A stretch of DNA of 64,000 nt, taken from positions 1 through 64,000 of the forward strand of contig NZ_JAUQUB010000002.1 of NCBI RefSeq assembly GCF_030580675.1, in the 5' to 3' direction. The DNA comes from Antiquaquibacter soli (GTDB taxonomy: Bacteria > Actinomycetota > Actinomycetes > Actinomycetales > Microbacteriaceae). The position numbers and the translations under genes are program-made. The first letter of the stretch is position 1; every line of letters begins with the position of its first letter. The notes under the pieces were generated by a model. That model did not search any database and was not told where the DNA came from. It saw nothing but the letters and a program-made list of their open reading frames with translations. Positions 8,498 to 16,719 of the stretch are shown in pieces.

Positions 8498-10159
8498 ATG
8501 GACCGGCACGCTCGCCGGCGACTCAGCGATGAGGAGCTGGCAGATCGGGCCCGCTCCGGCGACGCCGAGTCCTTCGCTCAGCTGTGGGAGCGGCACTCCC
8601 GCCCCGGGTACACGGCCGCGCGCCACTTCTCGTCGATCGCCGACCCGGACGACATCGTCGCGGAGGCGTACACGCGCATCCTCGGTGCCATCCAGCGCGG
8701 CGGCGGCCCGCGCGAGGCGTTCCGCCCCTATCTGTACCGCACGATCCGCAACGTCGCGCTCGACTGGCGCTCGGCGAGGTCGGCGCTGCCCCTCGACGAG
8801 GTCGACGAGCTCGCAGATGACTCGGTGGACGTCGAGACCTCGGTCGTCGAGTCGACCATCACCGTGCGCGCCTTCCGCTCGCTGCCCGAGCGGTGGCAGA
8901 CGGTGCTCTGGTACACCGAGGTGGAGGGCATGGCGGTCGCGGACGTCGCACCGCTCATGGGTCTCACTCCGGCGAGCACGGCGGCGCTCGCCTACCGGGC
9001 GCGCGACGGTCTCCGCTCGGCGTGGGTGCAGGCGCACGTGAGCGACCTGCGGGTGCCCGCCGAGTGCCGGTGGACCACCGAGCGGATGGGCGACTACGCG
9101 CGCGGCGGCCTCACCCCGCGGGCTCGAGCGCGCTTCGCGTCGCACCTGGCCACATGCGGTCGCTGCTCGATCCTGCTCGAGGAGGTCGACACCATCTCCA
9201 GTCGGCTCGCCGCGTTCCTGCTGCCGACCGTGCTCGGAGGGGCGGTCGCCGCGCAGCTCATCGCGCAGTGGGGGCCGGAGGGCGCGTCGGCGAGCGCGGC
9301 GGGGGCCGGAGCATCCCGGCCCGCGCCCCGGTCCGGCGCCTCCCGCGCGCTGCTCGCGTCGGCAAGCGTCGTCGTGGTCGCTGCGGCGGCGACGGGAGTG
9401 CTCGCGGCGACGGGGGTGCTCGCGCCCGCGAACACGCCGGCGACGGATGCCGCGGCCCCCGCCCCGGCGCCGAGCGCGAGCATCCCGAGTCCCCCGCCGT
9501 CGGCACCTCCGACCCCGGCACCGCCGACGCCGCCCGCGCCACCGGAACCTGTGCCACCGAGCACCGCGCCCCCGGCCCCGCCGCCCCCGCCGCCGCCCCC
9601 GGACCCGGTCGACACCGTCGCCCTGCCGCCGGTCACAAGCCTGCCCGTCACCGACCCCCTGTACTTCCTGCCCACGCTGTCCGGAACCGCGGAACCCGCC
9701 GCGCTCGTGGACGTCGTCGACGAGAACGGCAACACGGTGGGCCAGGTGCGCGCCGCGAGCGACGGCACCTGGTCGCTCCCCGTTCCCGACCCCGGCCGCG
9801 ACGGGCTCCAGCTGCGGGCGCGGCAGACCGATACCGCGGGCAATGTCTCGGGACTGTCCGAGGCGACCCCGGCCCTCGTGTTCACGCGGCCGAGCATCCT
9901 CGCTCCCGTCGACGGCGCCGTGGTGCCCGCGATCGGCGGGTCGGCGAGCGTGACCGTCAGCCTCGACGGCACACCCGGGATGCTCGTGCAGATCCTCATC
10001 GACGGCACCCCCACCGGCAACATCCACACCCTCGGTGCGAGTCCCATCGACCGGGTCACCCCGCCGCTGCCGGTCGGGGCGCACACCGTCGCCGTGCGGT
10101 ACTACAGCGACGACGCGACGGTCGGGTCGCTCGCGACGGTGTCGTTCGTCGTCGAGTAG
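8498..10159 (+). CDS. ECF-type sigma factor fused to zinc finger, membrane helix and extracellular domain
   Basis: A 553-residue one-protein signalling device. Sigma-70 region 2 lies at about 20-90 (AEAYTRILGAIQ, YRTIRNVALDW) and region 4 at about 125-180 (LPERWQTVLWYTEVEGM). An HC2-type zinc finger follows at about 190-225 (H216, C220, C223: HLATCGRCS), then a membrane helix at about 284-310, a Pro/Ala-rich spacer, and Ig-like extracellular modules containing SGTAEPAALVDVVDENGN. The fusion joins a sigma factor to an anti-sigma-like module, as known for some actinobacterial ECF groups with C-terminal extensions. The ATG at 8498 follows GGGGGACGG. The neighbouring LAxTG adhesin is the natural candidate target. 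Release would presumably need proteolysis (inference). Confidence 0.82.
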   Translation: MDRHARRRLSDEELADRARSGDAESFAQLWERHSRPGYTAARHFSSIADPDDIVAEAYTRILGAIQRGGGPREAFRPYLYRTIRNVALDWRSARSALPLDEVDELADDSVDVETSVVESTITVRAFRSLPERWQTVLWYTEVEGMAVADVAPLMGLTPASTAALAYRARDGLRSAWVQAHVSDLRVPAECRWTTERMGDYARGGLTPRARARFASHLATCGRCSILLEEVDTISSRLAAFLLPTVLGGAVAAQLIAQWGPEGASASAAGAGASRPAPRSGASRALLASASVVVVAAAATGVLAATGVLAPANTPATDAAAPAPAPSASIPSPPPSAPPTPAPPTPPAPPEPVPPSTAPPAPPPPPPPPDPVDTVALPPVTSLPVTDPLYFLPTLSGTAEPAALVDVVDENGNTVGQVRAASDGTWSLPVPDPGRDGLQLRARQTDTAGNVSGLSEATPALVFTRPSILAPVDGAVVPAIGGSASVTVSLDGTPGMLVQILIDGTPTGNIHTLGASPIDRVTPPLPVGAHTVAVRYYSDDATVGSLATVSFVVE

Positions 10160-10170
10160 CGGCGCTTCCG
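10095..10170 (+). promoter_or_regulatory. ECF-sigma-like promoter (spans 10170-10195)
   Basis: The site runs from 10170 to 10195; the end field is a slip and should read 10195. GGAAA (10170-10174), a 15-nt spacer and CGTCAT (10190-10195) resemble the GGAAC-N16-CGTC pattern of ECF sigma factors. It lies just after the sigma-factor gene and 78 bp before the adhesin start. Confidence 0.35.
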
Positions 10171-10272
10171 GAAAAAGTTCCCGAAGTCGCGTCATGCGGG
10201 CGTGACCCGGGCCGTGTACTCCCTGGATGCCACCAGCATCCGTGACTCACACGACCGCAACCGGAAAGATCC

Positions 10273-11868
10273 ATGATTCACGTACCTCCGCGCCGATCCG
10301 CCGCGCGCACCCTCGTCCGACCTCTCGCCGCCCTCGCCGCGGCGCTCGCCATCGTCGCCGCCGCGCTGCTGCCGACCGCCGCAGCGTCCGCCGCGGAGAT
10401 CCCCGGCGCCATCCACTCGGTGACCACCGACAAGACCAGCTACGGCTACACCGAGCGCCTCAAGCTCACGTTCGACTGGTCGGTGCCCGACACCGCCGTC
10501 GCCGGCGACACGTTCACCCTCGCCCTCCCGCCCGAGCTCAAGGCCGTCAGCCTCGCGAAGTTCGCCCTGCTCGCCGCCGACGGCTCCGTCGTCGCGAACG
10601 CGCAGTGGTCGGGTAACGCCGTCGTCTTCACGCTCACCGACTACGCCGACACCCACGACGGGGTCGGCGGCAGCGGCTTCCTCACCGTGCAGTGGGACCA
10701 CACCCAGACCCCCGAGACCTCGGCACCGATCGTGCTCGAGTTCGAGAGCAACGCCGTCGAGGTGATCATCGGCGACAAGCCGACCCCGCAACCGCCGTGC
10801 ACGACCGACTGCCCGCCGGTCCCGCCGACGCCGACGACCCGCTCGCTCGCGAAGAGCGGCGGCTGGACGGATGGCGCGTTCGAGGGCACCCGCGACGAGT
10901 CATCCAACATCGCGTGGCGCATCTCCCTGCCGGGCAACGAGACCGGATTCGAGGGCCCCATCGAGGTCGTCGACACCCCCGCCGCGGGCAGCATCATCGA
11001 GTGCAGCACGATCGAACTCACCACGCAGCTCACCCTCGAGGGCTCGGCCGCGAAGTCGCCCGTCGACCCGACGCGCTACTCGGTGGAGTGCTCGCCGACG
11101 ACGTTCACCGTCGTGCTCGACTCGATCGCCCCGACCGAGTTCATCTCGATCACCTACAAGGGCACCATCACCAACCAGCTCTCCGGCACCTACGCGAACC
11201 ACGTCGAGGTGACGATCGCCGGGGTGACCACCATCAAGGACACCGTCATCAAGCGCACCGACGCGGGCGGCATCGGCGGCGGCGTGCAGAGCGTGTCGGT
11301 CGGCGACTACGTCTGGCTGGACGAGGACCGCGACGGAATCCAGGATGCTGAGGAGCCGGGCATCCCGGGCGTCACGCTCGTGCTCACCGGACCGGGCGGC
11401 GCTCCCGTCACCGACGTCACCGGTGCCCCCGTCGGCCCGACCGTGACCGATGCGGACGGCCGCTACCTGTTCGCGAACCTGCCGGTGCTGCCGGCCGGCC
11501 AGCACTACGCGGTGACGATCGACGCGGATGCCTCGGCCGAGGCTCTCGAGGGGCTCGAGCCCACGAAGCCGGGCGCCGGTTCCGACCCCGCGGAGGACTC
11601 CTCGACGGAGAGCGCGGAGTCGACCGACCTCACCACGAACGGCGCGCAGGACCTCACGCTCGACTTCGGCTTCGTCACGCCCGAGCTGCCGACCCTGCCC
11701 GAGGGCCCGGAAGACCCCGAGACCCCGACGCTGCCCGCGCCCCCGGCGGACGGCGACCGGCTCGCCCTGACCGGCTCGGAGGTTCCGATGCCGTTCGCGC
11801 TCGGCGCGCTCGTGCTGCTGCTCGGCGGAGCCGCCACCCTCCTCATCGCCCGGACCCGACAGCGCTGA
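10273..11868 (+). CDS. SdrD-like adhesin with LALTG sorting signal
   Basis: A 531-residue exported protein. The signal peptide (about 1-41) ends AAASAAE. Two Ig-like adhesin modules follow; the first has an SYGYTERLKLTFDWSVPDT strand typical of bacterial collagen- or fibrinogen-type binding folds. They are joined by a Pro-rich linker with two close cysteines (PPCTTDCPP). An SdrD B-like module lies at about 340-445 (GDYVWLDEDRDGIQDAEEPG). The C-terminus is LALTG (497-501), a hydrophobic helix and RTRQR. GGAAAG precedes the ATG. The gene sits 113 bp after the sigma-fusion gene on the same strand and ends at a 15-bp terminator. Confidence 0.85.
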   Translation: MIHVPPRRSAARTLVRPLAALAAALAIVAAALLPTAAASAAEIPGAIHSVTTDKTSYGYTERLKLTFDWSVPDTAVAGDTFTLALPPELKAVSLAKFALLAADGSVVANAQWSGNAVVFTLTDYADTHDGVGGSGFLTVQWDHTQTPETSAPIVLEFESNAVEVIIGDKPTPQPPCTTDCPPVPPTPTTRSLAKSGGWTDGAFEGTRDESSNIAWRISLPGNETGFEGPIEVVDTPAAGSIIECSTIELTTQLTLEGSAAKSPVDPTRYSVECSPTTFTVVLDSIAPTEFISITYKGTITNQLSGTYANHVEVTIAGVTTIKDTVIKRTDAGGIGGGVQSVSVGDYVWLDEDRDGIQDAEEPGIPGVTLVLTGPGGAPVTDVTGAPVGPTVTDADGRYLFANLPVLPAGQHYAVTIDADASAEALEGLEPTKPGAGSDPAEDSSTESAESTDLTTNGAQDLTLDFGFVTPELPTLPEGPEDPETPTLPAPPADGDRLALTGSEVPMPFALGALVLLLGGAATLLIARTRQR

Positions 11869-11873
11869 TGAGG

Positions 11874-11917
11874 GCGTGCTCCCGCGGGTCCACCCCTTCG
11901 CGCCCGCGGGAGCACGC
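11874..11917 (+). terminator. Terminator after adhesin gene
   Basis: A perfect 15-bp stem: GCGTGCTCCCGCGGG (11874-11888) pairs with 11903-11917 across a 14-nt loop, 6 bp after the adhesin stop codon. Confidence 0.75.
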
Positions 11918-11942
11918 AGCCCTTCCTCTCGGACCCTGCGCG

Positions 11943-11948
11943 TAGGCT
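11943..11948 (+). promoter_or_regulatory. -10 box of the oxidoreductase gene (leaderless)
   Basis: TAGGCT ends 6 nt before the ATG at 11955, and no Shine-Dalgarno is present. Confidence 0.55.
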
Positions 11949-11954
11949 GACCCC

Positions 11955-12929
11955 ATGCTGACCATCGGAGTCCTCGGCGCCGCGCGCATCACCGACAACG
12001 CCCTCCTCAAGCCGGCCGCCGAGGTCGACGGCGTCGAGGTCACCGCGGTCGCGGCGCGGAGTCGCGGGCGGGCCCAGGAGTGGGCTGCGAAGCACGGCAT
12101 CCCGACCGTCCACGACAGCTACGAGGCGCTCCTCGCCGACCCGGCCATCGACGCCGTGTACATCCCGCTGCCCAACGGGCTGCACGGCCGCTGGACTCTC
12201 GCCGCCCTCGAGGCCGGCAAGCACGTGCTGTGCGAGAAGCCGTTCACGGCGAATGCCGACGAGGCGCGCGAGGTGGCGGCGGCCGCTGCATCCAGCCCGC
12301 TCGTCGTCATGGAGGCGCACCACACGTCGCACCACCCGCAGACGAAGCGCGCCGCCGAGATCGTGGCGAGCGGGATGCTCGGCGACCTCGTCTCCGCGGA
12401 GGCGTCGTTCATCGTGCCGATGCCACCGAGCGACGACATCCGCTGGAACCCCGACCTCGCCGGCGGCTCCCTCATGGACCTCGGCTGCTACCCGCTGCGG
12501 TGGCTGCGGGACGTGCTCGGGTCGGTTCCGACGGTGGTGTCGGCCGTGGCATCCGACCGCGACGGAATCGACGCGTCGATGGATGCCCGGCTCGACTACG
12601 ACGGAGTCCCCGCGCGCGTCCGTGCCGCGATGTGGACCACGCCCCCGCTCCTCATCGGCGCGAAGGTCGTCGGCTCGGCGGCGACCATGAAGGTGCGCAT
12701 TCCCTACGCGCCCCAGACCGGCGGCAAGATCTCCGTCACGGGCGAGGGCGTTCGGCTGCGCGAGAAGGCGTCGTCGAAGGCGAGCTACACGTTCCAGCTG
12801 GAGGCGTTCCGCGACGCGGTGATCGCCGGCGGCCCGGTGCTGACGGATGCCGCGGCCGCCGTCGAGACGATGCAGACGATCGACGACGTGTACCGGGCCG
12901 CCGGGATGCAGCCGCGGCGGGTGAGCTAG
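11955..12929 (+). CDS. Gfo/Idh/MocA-family NAD(P)-dependent oxidoreductase
   Basis: A 324-residue cytosolic enzyme. The N-terminal Rossmann fold has GVLGAARI at 5-12. The family's EKP signature occurs in HVLCEKPFTANADEA near residue 95. The C-terminal half is the mixed alpha/beta substrate domain (GGSLMDLGCYPLRWLRDVLG). Members oxidise or reduce sugars, inositols and related polyols; this member's substrate cannot be read from sequence. It stands alone between two terminators and seems unrelated to the surface genes around it. Confidence 0.85.
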   Translation: MLTIGVLGAARITDNALLKPAAEVDGVEVTAVAARSRGRAQEWAAKHGIPTVHDSYEALLADPAIDAVYIPLPNGLHGRWTLAALEAGKHVLCEKPFTANADEAREVAAAAASSPLVVMEAHHTSHHPQTKRAAEIVASGMLGDLVSAEASFIVPMPPSDDIRWNPDLAGGSLMDLGCYPLRWLRDVLGSVPTVVSAVASDRDGIDASMDARLDYDGVPARVRAAMWTTPPLLIGAKVVGSAATMKVRIPYAPQTGGKISVTGEGVRLREKASSKASYTFQLEAFRDAVIAGGPVLTDAAAAVETMQTIDDVYRAAGMQPRRVS

Positions 12930-12972
12930 GGCAGGAACCCGCGCCGACACGGAGCGCAGCGCATCCGCACTC

Positions 12973-13014
12973 TTCGGCGCAATCCGCAGGCCGAGGCGTG
13001 CGGATTGCGCCGAA
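12973..13014. terminator. Bidirectional hairpin between convergent genes
   Basis: A perfect 16-bp inverted repeat pairs 12973-12988 (TTCGGCGCAATCCGCA) with 12999-13014 across a 10-nt loop. It lies between the convergent oxidoreductase and Asp-box genes and can terminate both. Confidence 0.7.
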
Positions 13015-13047
13015 AGACGCGGATCGCCATTACGGGGCCTTCGCTGG

Positions 13048-14538
13048 CTAAGCCTCGGCGCGCCGCCGCGCGGCGACGACCCCGACGCCCAGCGCGAGGA
13101 TCACTCCCGCGAGCACCACTCCGCCGGTCGCGACCGTCGACCCCGTCGCGGCGAGCGCCGGACCCGGGGCCGGGGGCACGAGCCCGCAGGCACCGGTGAG
13201 CGAGGAGGCGACCAGCGACTGGTCGCTCGGGCCCGAGCCATCCTGGCCCCAGATCGCTGTGAAGGTCGCGCCCACGCCGGTGACCTGCGGCTCGTTCTCG
13301 GCGAGGGTGTCACCGCTGGCGAGGGTGGCGGGCGCCGACCAGGTCGCTCCGGCGTCGCAGCTCACCGAGGCGAAGTAGCTCGGAATGTCGTCAGCGTCGT
13401 ACTCGAGCCAGGCCGCCACTAGCGCGTCGCCGAGGCTGGCGATCGCCGGAACGTTCTCGAGGCCGTAGGAGGGCGACGTCGTGATGTCGACGGGCGTGGA
13501 TGCTGCGCTCGCCCCGACGCTCACGGTCGCGTAGTAGAGGGTGGCGCCGTCCATCGTCCCGTCGTGCCACAGCACGCCCGCGGTCGTGGGGCTGACGACG
13601 ATGGTGCGGAAGTAGCGGAGCTGCCCTGCCGAGGAGCCGACCGGGAACTGCGTCGACCAGCTCGCTCCACCGTCGGTGCTCGTGGCCGCGAAGAGCCCCT
13701 CGCCGTCGACGGTGCCGCGGCCCCAGACCGCGACGAGCGTGCCGGCGGACGGCGACACGACGTACGAGTAGATGCCGTTGCCGAGGCCGCCGCTCCAGTC
13801 CTCGCCCACGGGAACCTTCGGTCCCCAGGTAGCGCCGCCGTCGGTGCTGACCTTGCTCTGGATGCTGTAGCGCGCGGTATCCCCGTCGAACTCCTGGAAG
13901 AGCACGGCGAGCTCGCCGGACGCCGGGCTGGCGATGCTCGCCCGGTTGTACGAGTTCAAGTTCTGCGTGATGACCTGCGCCGAGCCCCACGTCGAGCCGC
14001 TGTCCGTCGAGGTGCTCGACAGCTTCGTGAAGCCCTCGTTCCATACGACGGTGAACCCGGTGGCGCCCGCCGAACCGACGACCGGGTCATCCACGTAGCT
14101 ATCGATCGTCGGGAGCGTCTGCGGGATGCCCCACGACGAGCCGCCGTTCGAGCTCACGGCGACGTGGATCGTGCGGTCGCCGCTCGCCGACTCCACCCAC
14201 GCGGCGGCGAGGAGGCCGCTCGAGGTGATGCCCAGCGACGGCCGAAACGCGTAGTCGCCGCCGCTGCCCACCGACACGGCCCCGGCCCAGTAGATCCCGC
14301 CGTCGATGCTCGTCGCCGACACGATGCCGTCGACCGTCTCGGTGAGAACCGTGATGGTGCCGTCCGGCGCAACGACCGTCGCGCTCGCGTCGCCGTAGGC
14401 GTCGGTGACCTCGACCGGAGTCGTCCAGGGGGCGTCGGCCGCGAGCGCCGGGCTCGCGCCGAGAGACAGCAGCGCGGCGAGCGTTGCGGTGCCCAGGAGG
14501 GCCGGGATGCTGCGGCGGAACGTTCGGGCGTGCGTCAT
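13048..14538 (-). CDS. Secreted Asp-box (BNR) repeat protein with LAATG sorting signal
   Basis: A 496-residue exported protein with a signal peptide (1-34, ending ASPALAADA). It contains at least four Asp-box motifs (SNGGSSWG, TDSGSTWG, TDGGATWG, TDGGASWS), the hallmark of sialidase-like beta-propellers. The C-terminus is LAATG (462-466), a hydrophobic helix and RRR, a class E sortase signal. Asp-boxes are structural, so enzymatic sialidase activity is not implied; I do not see the FRIP or catalytic Tyr/Glu signature of true sialidases. The ATG at 14538 is preceded by AAGGGGAG. It could bind or trim glycans at the surface (inference). Confidence 0.78.
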   Translation of the reverse strand: MTHARTFRRSIPALLGTATLAALLSLGASPALAADAPWTTPVEVTDAYGDASATVVAPDGTITVLTETVDGIVSATSIDGGIYWAGAVSVGSGGDYAFRPSLGITSSGLLAAAWVESASGDRTIHVAVSSNGGSSWGIPQTLPTIDSYVDDPVVGSAGATGFTVVWNEGFTKLSSTSTDSGSTWGSAQVITQNLNSYNRASIASPASGELAVLFQEFDGDTARYSIQSKVSTDGGATWGPKVPVGEDWSGGLGNGIYSYVVSPSAGTLVAVWGRGTVDGEGLFAATSTDGGASWSTQFPVGSSAGQLRYFRTIVVSPTTAGVLWHDGTMDGATLYYATVSVGASAASTPVDITTSPSYGLENVPAIASLGDALVAAWLEYDADDIPSYFASVSCDAGATWSAPATLASGDTLAENEPQVTGVGATFTAIWGQDGSGPSDQSLVASSLTGACGLVPPAPGPALAATGSTVATGGVVLAGVILALGVGVVAARRRAEA

Positions 14539-14631
14539 GTCGTGGCTCCCCTTGGTGGGTGCGCCAGCGTTTGCGCACTAGGGGGAGCTTAGTGGGCCGG
14601 TCCTCTCGCTGGCCACGAGCCCCCGTGCTCG

Positions 14632-16536
14632 CTATGACGATTTGTAATCTAAGGCCGAGGTTAGCTGATCTAGAACGCCGACAATATAGTCCTTACGATC
14701 CGCATCGAAGACGTCCCTACCCCCGCTCATGTTGGCGATCCGCTGAGCCAAAGCTGCCTTATCGGGAGCTGCAACTGCGTGGCGCTTACACCACGATTCG
14801 ACCGCTTTGGAGCGCATTGTCGTGGGTAGCGCTTTTGGTGCGAACGTGGGCAGCGAAGCGTTCCACAATTGAAGCTCGTCGTTGACGGCCTCCATGTAGG
14901 CGGACGGATCGATAAGGTCTTCAGTCTCCATCGAGGATCCCGTCACAGGATCCTTGAGCACAACGATTCGCTGGGAAGGCACCGTGGCCGCGAGCTTCTT
15001 GTGGATCGAGAGGCCACCAGGATCACCGTCGACCAGGTAAGCGACCTGGCCAGCCTCCGTCTCGAGATTGGCGACCGCTGAAGACGCCACGCTAGACAGT
15101 CCGGGCGCCACTTGGAAGGCTAGCTTCGGCTGCCCCGACGCTTGGCGAAGAAGAGTTGGAAGGAGGATGGCCTCAGTGGGACCCTCCCCGATGACTGCTC
15201 TGCGAGTTGGCGTAAAAGTAACGGCCGCGGCACCCATACTTGCGAGAAGCGGTGAAAAACCAGAGCCAGTAGTCCAGAACCCGTTCACGAGTTGAGACGT
15301 GCCGAGGCCCGTCTGCTGGACTACCCGGACACCATTTCCAATGTCGAACGGCAAGCACCCGAACGAGTGCGTTGTGTAAACGACCTTGGATATCAAACGC
15401 TGGCGCGCCAACACTTCAATTAGGTCGGCTTGTGCGTCGTAGTGGAGGTGAGTCTCGATCTCGTCGGCGAGGAGGATTGGGCCATCTTCTGAGCCCTGGA
15501 TGAACGCGAGGAGTGCGGCGAACCAGCGCATTCCATCGCTGCGCTCCTCAATGCTGGATAGCCCCGAGTCGGAAGGCGTCGTGGCTTGAATAAGCAGGAG
15601 ACTGTTCTGAAACTCGAATTGAAGCGCGATCTCCTCCTGGTTCCACGAACGGAACACATCCGCAAGCCGCGCGTTTGCACGGTTTCGCCGCGTGGAGGCG
15701 TCTGCGATCTCGTTATTGATCAGCTCGTCTCTGAGCGCAGGAAGGTCCAACTCCGCAACATCGGCCAGATGGCGCAGGGCGGGCGGCGGGCTGTCTGCCA
15801 CCTCCCCGAGATCGTATTCGCGTTGGAGGTTCCGGTCGGCCGGCTCAAAGAGTCGGATCTGCGGGACCCGTAGCTCAAGCGCACGGCGCGCTCGCTCGGT
15901 TGGGTGTGGGCTCTTTTCGCCTTCGATAGCGGATTGGAGCGCTATCACGACTGACTCGACTTGTTCCGACTGGTCCTTTGTGAGGTTCTCCGGGCCCAAC
16001 GTATCTCTGGCGTTTCGAATATCAGATAGGACCGCTTCAAGCTCGGCAAGCTCAGCGGCATCCAGTTCGTCTAGGTCAAGAATCTCTAGGGAACGATCAA
16101 TCGCGAATACATAGCCGGCTTCGCCCGCCAAGTGCTCGAGGGACCCGTTCGCGTGCATGATCTGCTTGAAAGCTGCCTCGCGAGCTGAACGATCTCTCCA
16201 AACTGCTGGGAAGAAGGACCAGCGCCGGACGCCGTCATCCCCCTTTGTGATCGAAACTCGCTGGACTTCTCTGGCTTCCGAGACCGAGTTCAGCTCCGCC
16301 CTGTCCAAGTCATCCAGTTGAAACTGCCATTTCAGGAGAGGCTTCGCATCCGAACGTCTCGGATGCTCGTTGGCCTGAAAACGACCGTCCTCGTTCAAGT
16401 GGGTTAGAGCTCGGAGCACCGAACTCTTGCCAGCTTCGTTCGGGCCAATCAGCGCGACCATGTCGGCGTGGAGCTTCACAGACGTCGGGGCGACAAACCT
16501 TCGGTAGCCCTCGAGTGTGAAGGAAATGAGCTTCAT
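14632..16536 (-). CDS. OLD-family ATP-dependent nuclease (ABC-type ATPase plus TOPRIM)
   Basis: A 634-residue protein. The SMC/ABC-like ATPase has Walker A GPNEAGKSS (31-39), signature-like LSSIEERSDG (326-335) and Walker B ILLADEIE (354-361) with a following histidine (TTHS, near 390). A C-terminal TOPRIM domain has the invariant Glu in GEGPTE (450-455) and DGD at 503-505. OLD nucleases cut DNA, and several act in phage defence (P2 Old; GajA of Gabija). No UvrD-like partner gene is adjacent, so it would act alone. Its base composition is visibly lower in G+C: two rows counted by hand, 15241-15300 and 15961-16020, each have 32 of 60 G/C. TAGTCT (16543-16548) lies 6 nt before the ATG. It looks like a horizontally acquired single-gene cargo. 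Confidence 0.85.
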   Translation of the reverse strand: MKLISFTLEGYRRFVAPTSVKLHADMVALIGPNEAGKSSVLRALTHLNEDGRFQANEHPRRSDAKPLLKWQFQLDDLDRAELNSVSEAREVQRVSITKGDDGVRRWSFFPAVWRDRSAREAAFKQIMHANGSLEHLAGEAGYVFAIDRSLEILDLDELDAAELAELEAVLSDIRNARDTLGPENLTKDQSEQVESVVIALQSAIEGEKSPHPTERARRALELRVPQIRLFEPADRNLQREYDLGEVADSPPPALRHLADVAELDLPALRDELINNEIADASTRRNRANARLADVFRSWNQEEIALQFEFQNSLLLIQATTPSDSGLSSIEERSDGMRWFAALLAFIQGSEDGPILLADEIETHLHYDAQADLIEVLARQRLISKVVYTTHSFGCLPFDIGNGVRVVQQTGLGTSQLVNGFWTTGSGFSPLLASMGAAAVTFTPTRRAVIGEGPTEAILLPTLLRQASGQPKLAFQVAPGLSSVASSAVANLETEAGQVAYLVDGDPGGLSIHKKLAATVPSQRIVVLKDPVTGSSMETEDLIDPSAYMEAVNDELQLWNASLPTFAPKALPTTMRSKAVESWCKRHAVAAPDKAALAQRIANMSGGRDVFDADRKDYIVGVLDQLTSALDYKSS

Positions 16537-16542
16537 GTGATG

Positions 16543-16548
16543 AGACTA
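16543..16548 (-). promoter_or_regulatory. -10 box of the OLD-nuclease gene (leaderless)
   Basis: TAGTCT on the minus strand ends 6 nt before the ATG at 16536 and no Shine-Dalgarno is visible, so the acquired gene uses the same promoter style as its host. Confidence 0.5.
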
Positions 16549-16719
16549 GTTCGCTATATCGGTTGGCGGTCAGAGGCGCGCGTTCAGAATCGGGCGAGAC
16601 GTCTGACCGTTCACCCCCCGTTCCCTCGACACCCCAACCGCACCTCGCTTAGGCTGATCCGTGGCCCCCAAAGGGGGCACACCCGACGCCTAGGAATCCC
16701 CACACAACGAGGAGCACCC

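Noticed and set aside
13048-14538. Calling the Asp-box protein a sialidase
   Set aside because: Asp-boxes are structural and the catalytic sialidase residues are not evident; kept as a BNR-repeat surface protein.
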